The position numbers and the translations under genes were made by a program. Shown here piece by piece: positions 35,878 to 37,901 of a DNA stretch of 37,901 nt. The DNA lies in the NCBI GenBank assembly GCA_013213905.1, contig JABSSQ010000148.1:1-37901 (forward strand), written 5' to 3'. The stretch's first letter is position 1. Each line of letters starts with the position of its first letter. Source of the stretch: Verrucomicrobiales bacterium (lineage in GTDB: Bacteria > Verrucomicrobiota > Verrucomicrobiia > Verrucomicrobiales > DEV007). The notes beneath the pieces are model-generated. The model made no database searches, was not told the DNA's origin, and saw only the letters and a program-made list of their open reading frames with translations.

Positions 35878-35899
35878 AAAGGGGCGGCCGCCCCTTTTC
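35878..35899 (+). terminator. Palindromic terminator between guaB and guaA
   Basis: AAAGGGGCGG and CCGCCCCTTT make a 20-bp perfect palindrome (with NotI-type GCGGCCGC at its centre), followed by TCTTTTTC. It can fold as a hairpin with a GGCC loop. It probably makes guaB the better-expressed gene or ends guaB transcription. Confidence 0.85.
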
Positions 35900-35914
35900 T
35901 TTTTCTATTCTGCC

Positions 35915-37435
35915 ATGGAACATCCAATCGCCGTTATCGATTACGGATCTCAGTACACTCAGCTCATTGTGCGTCGCATTCGTGAACTGGGATACTTTTC
36001 CCGCCTTTATCAGCCGACTGAACTTCGCGAGACGGGTTCTCCCGCTGCCGTGATCCTTTCAGGTGGGCCGCGCTCGACCCTGGAGGATGATGCTCCCGAT
36101 ATCGATTTTGAATATCTCCGGGAAATGGGAGTTCCGGTGCTGGGTGTTTGTTACGGCATGCAATTGCTGAACGGGAAGTTCGGCGGCACGGTCGCTCCCG
36201 GAAACACTCGTGAGTACGGTCCTGCCACGCTCATGATCGAGGAGGGCGTCGACGGAATCTTCAACGGCCTCAAGGGACATTCCCAGATCTGGATGAGTCA
36301 CTCCGACACCGTGAGTGAACTCCCTGAAGGATGTGAAGTGATGGGCCGCAACCTCGATGGTGTGCCGGTGGCACTGCGCTGGAATGAGCGCTTCTTTGGT
36401 ATCCAGTTTCACCCTGAGGTGTCTCACACCGATGAGGGCACAGACATTCTGAGGAACTTCCTCGACCGGGCCAAGGACCTGCCGACGTTTAAGATCGATT
36501 CGTTCAAGGACGAGTTGGCCGCCAAGGTTCGCGACGAAGTCGCGGGTCGAAAGGTGGTCTGTGGCGTTTCCGGTGGTGTTGATTCTTCCGTGCTCGCAGC
36601 GTTGTTACACGAGTCTAAGGTTGATACCCGCAACATTTTCGTCGATACCGGTTTACTGAGAAAAGACGAAGCCGCCGAGGTGAAGTCCCTCTTTTCCGGT
36701 ATCGGGATCGAGATCGAGACAATCGACGCGTCCGAGAGGTTTCTCTCGGCGCTCTCCGGAGTGACTGATCCTGAGGAGAAGCGCCGCATCATTGGCCGCC
36801 TCTTCGTCGATGTCTTCTTTGATGCCGTGGGTGATGATGTTGAACTGCTAGCGCAGGGCACGCTTTATCCGGACGTGATTGAGAGCGCCACGAGCGGTTC
36901 GATTGCCTCGACGATCAAGACACACCACAACCGTGTCGATCGCATCATGGAGCTGAAGGAGCAGGGCCGTGTCATCGAGCCGCTCGACGAACTCTTCAAG
37001 GATGAAGTCCGGCAACTCGGTCGAGTCCTCGGGCTTCCCGAGCGAGTTGTTGGTCGCCACCCTTTCCCCGGTCCCGGACTGGCAGTTCGCTGCCCCGGTG
37101 AGGTGACCGAGGAGAAGCTGAAGATCATCCGCGAGGCCGACGATATCTTTATCGGGCTGCTCCGCGAACGTCACTGGTATGATTCCGTGTGGCAGGCCTA
37201 TGCTGCTCTCATTCCAACCAAGACCGTCGGGGTCAAGGGAGACGAACGCAGCTACGAGTATGCTCTCAGCTTGCGTGCTGTGACCAGTGAGGATGCCATG
37301 ACCGCTGAGTGGGTGCATTTGCCCTACGAGCTTCTTGGCGAGATTTCCAATCGCATCCTCAATGAAGTGCCCGGCGTGAACCGCGTCCTCTACGATATCT
37401 CCACCAAGCCGCCTGCGAGCATTGAGTGGGAGTGA
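35915..37435 (+). CDS. guaA: GMP synthase (glutamine-hydrolysing)
   Basis: A 506-aa two-domain enzyme converting XMP to GMP with glutamine and ATP. The N-terminal glutamine amidotransferase has Cys79 in GVCYGMQLL and the HPEV motif (FHPEVSHTDEGTDIL). The ATP-pyrophosphatase has the P-loop GVSGGVDSSVLAALL near 216-230. Dimerisation and GMP-binding C-terminal blocks are GRHPFPGPGLAVRCPGE, TVGVKGDERSYEYALSLRAVTSEDAMTAEW and NEVPGVNRVLYDISTKPPASIEWE. The ending in TIEWE-type residues shows that the C-terminus is complete. It begins 14 nt after the terminator palindrome and T tract and may have its own promoter in that gap. Confidence 0.97.
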   Translation: MEHPIAVIDYGSQYTQLIVRRIRELGYFSRLYQPTELRETGSPAAVILSGGPRSTLEDDAPDIDFEYLREMGVPVLGVCYGMQLLNGKFGGTVAPGNTREYGPATLMIEEGVDGIFNGLKGHSQIWMSHSDTVSELPEGCEVMGRNLDGVPVALRWNERFFGIQFHPEVSHTDEGTDILRNFLDRAKDLPTFKIDSFKDELAAKVRDEVAGRKVVCGVSGGVDSSVLAALLHESKVDTRNIFVDTGLLRKDEAAEVKSLFSGIGIEIETIDASERFLSALSGVTDPEEKRRIIGRLFVDVFFDAVGDDVELLAQGTLYPDVIESATSGSIASTIKTHHNRVDRIMELKEQGRVIEPLDELFKDEVRQLGRVLGLPERVVGRHPFPGPGLAVRCPGEVTEEKLKIIREADDIFIGLLRERHWYDSVWQAYAALIPTKTVGVKGDERSYEYALSLRAVTSEDAMTAEWVHLPYELLGEISNRILNEVPGVNRVLYDISTKPPASIEWE

Positions 37436-37624
37436 CGCGGCGAAGCTGTGTCCAGTGAGTGGTGAGTAGTCAGTAGTGGATAGTGGGGCAGAGTTGCCTG
37501 CTGACTATTGATTTGTTAGAAGCAGGGGGGAGATTCTCTGTGAGGTGGTGATCAGTTGGGTCTTGTTGGGTCCGGCTGCCGTTTGGGCCGATTGATTTCT
37601 GGAGACGGATTTTGAGCCGCTTGA
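37436..37624. other. Intergenic stretch, low-complexity AGTGAGTGG-type sequence
   Basis: No gene is seen. 37450-37490 reads GTCCAGTGAGTGGTGAGTAG then TCAGTAGTGG, a low-complexity run resembling the GCCAGTGATTGGTCATTAGTGG piece of repeat copy B. It may be a decayed further copy. The rest holds no clear hairpin, terminator or promoter. Confidence 0.4.
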
Positions 37625-37891
37625 GAAGTGGTTGGAAAAGAGAGTTTTGAGGTGGATTACCAAAATATGCCTCTCCAGTTGGTCTTCGATCAGGTCCCGC
37701 TGAATGACATCTTCTATCAGTTCGAATTTAAGCAATGAAAGTGGGAGCCGTTTTCTTTGACGGATTCGGATATTTCCCGCCGGGAATTGCTCCGCAAGAT
37801 TGCCGAATTTTACGAATTTGATATGTCGGTGAAACTGAGTGCGGGTGGCGAACCTGAAGCGGTCATTGTGGCGGACTGTGATCCGAAATAG
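37625..37891 (+). pseudogene. Stop-interrupted ORF, possible secretin/STN-like remnant
   Basis: One frame reads VDYQNMPLQLVFDQVPLND, IFYQFEFKQ, then TGA (37736-37738), then continues as KWEPFSLTDSDISRRELL, RKIAEFYEFDMSVKLSAGGE, PEAVIVADCDPK and TAG (37889-37891). Protein-like composition continues on both sides of the stop. NMPLQLVFDQVPLNDIF resembles the short strand/helix repeats of STN or secretin N-domains. Upstream frames are also closed by stops; the neighbouring frame at 37602-37655 reads ETDFEPLEKWLEKRV, hinting at a frameshift. The simplest view is a decayed gene. A real gene with sequencing error, or TGA readthrough, is less likely. Identification of the family is weak. Confidence 0.45.
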
Positions 37892-37901
37892 TCAGCTTCG
37901 A

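Noticed and set aside
37505-37735. 76-aa minus-strand ORF in the right-hand tail
   Set aside because: No recognisable pattern; the plus strand carries the more protein-like interrupted frame.

Overview
The window is a 37.9-kb piece of a bacterial chromosome, about 55-60% G+C by eye, with a few very AT-rich promoter gaps. Several features suggest the PVC superphylum, most likely Verrucomicrobiota: a MotA/TolQ protein fused to an N-terminal MJ0042-like zinc ribbon, a secreted ThuA-domain protein, a Tat-exported Gfo/Idh/MocA dehydrogenase, an SHD1-like secreted protein, an EboE homologue, and many TTG/GTG or weak-SD starts. The taxon is inferred from gene content only; no rRNA or tRNA gene was recognised.

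Layout. 1-1523 (minus): 5' end of an ExbD/TolR gene preceded by a zinc-ribbon ExbB/TolQ-type channel gene. 1687-4878: a cell-envelope alpha/beta hydrolase, a ThuA protein and a small helical protein. 4963-9407: a signalling patch with three receiver-type proteins (a membrane-anchored REC, a REC with a disordered tail, and a degenerate REC fused to an orphan histidine-kinase H-box helix), plus a solitary eboE and an azurin-like cupredoxin. The last two receiver genes share an 11-bp promoter motif. 9528-14367: housekeeping and metabolic genes (TIGR01777 epimerase, two HAD hydrolases, type I 3-dehydroquinate dehydratase, Gfo/Idh/MocA). 14628-15486: an hsp20 pair. 15621-23000: a degenerate gluzincin-like exported protein convergent with rarA, an unknown compact protein with its own promoter and terminator, fusA, and a PA0069-family radical SAM gene. 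22884-26535: a hybrid sensor kinase with two receivers and an RppH-like Nudix hydrolase. 26610-30623: small or exported proteins (NTF2-like, DUF6868, MEKHLA, SHD1) and a Tas-like aldo-keto reductase. 30671-37435: biosynthesis (leuB, pyrF-pyrE, guaB, guaA), interrupted by a vapBC toxin-antitoxin module. 37436-37901: a gene-poor tail with a decayed, stop-interrupted ORF.

How it works together. pyrF and pyrE overlap by 32 nt and are followed on the same strand by guaB and guaA, so pyrimidine and purine nucleotide synthesis cluster there. The vapBC module lies between leuB and pyrF. It is bracketed by two copies of a roughly 100-bp repeat, each carrying an intrinsic terminator, which looks like a cassette insertion or duplication. 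Together the receiver proteins and the hybrid kinase could supply parts of a phosphorelay, but no pairing is proven by the sequence.

Most convincing unusual points: the repeat-bracketed vapBC, the pseudo-receiver/H-box protein with its shared promoter motif, the output-less membrane-anchored receiver, the Cys-rich N-terminus of the second Hsp20, and the interrupted ORF at the right end.
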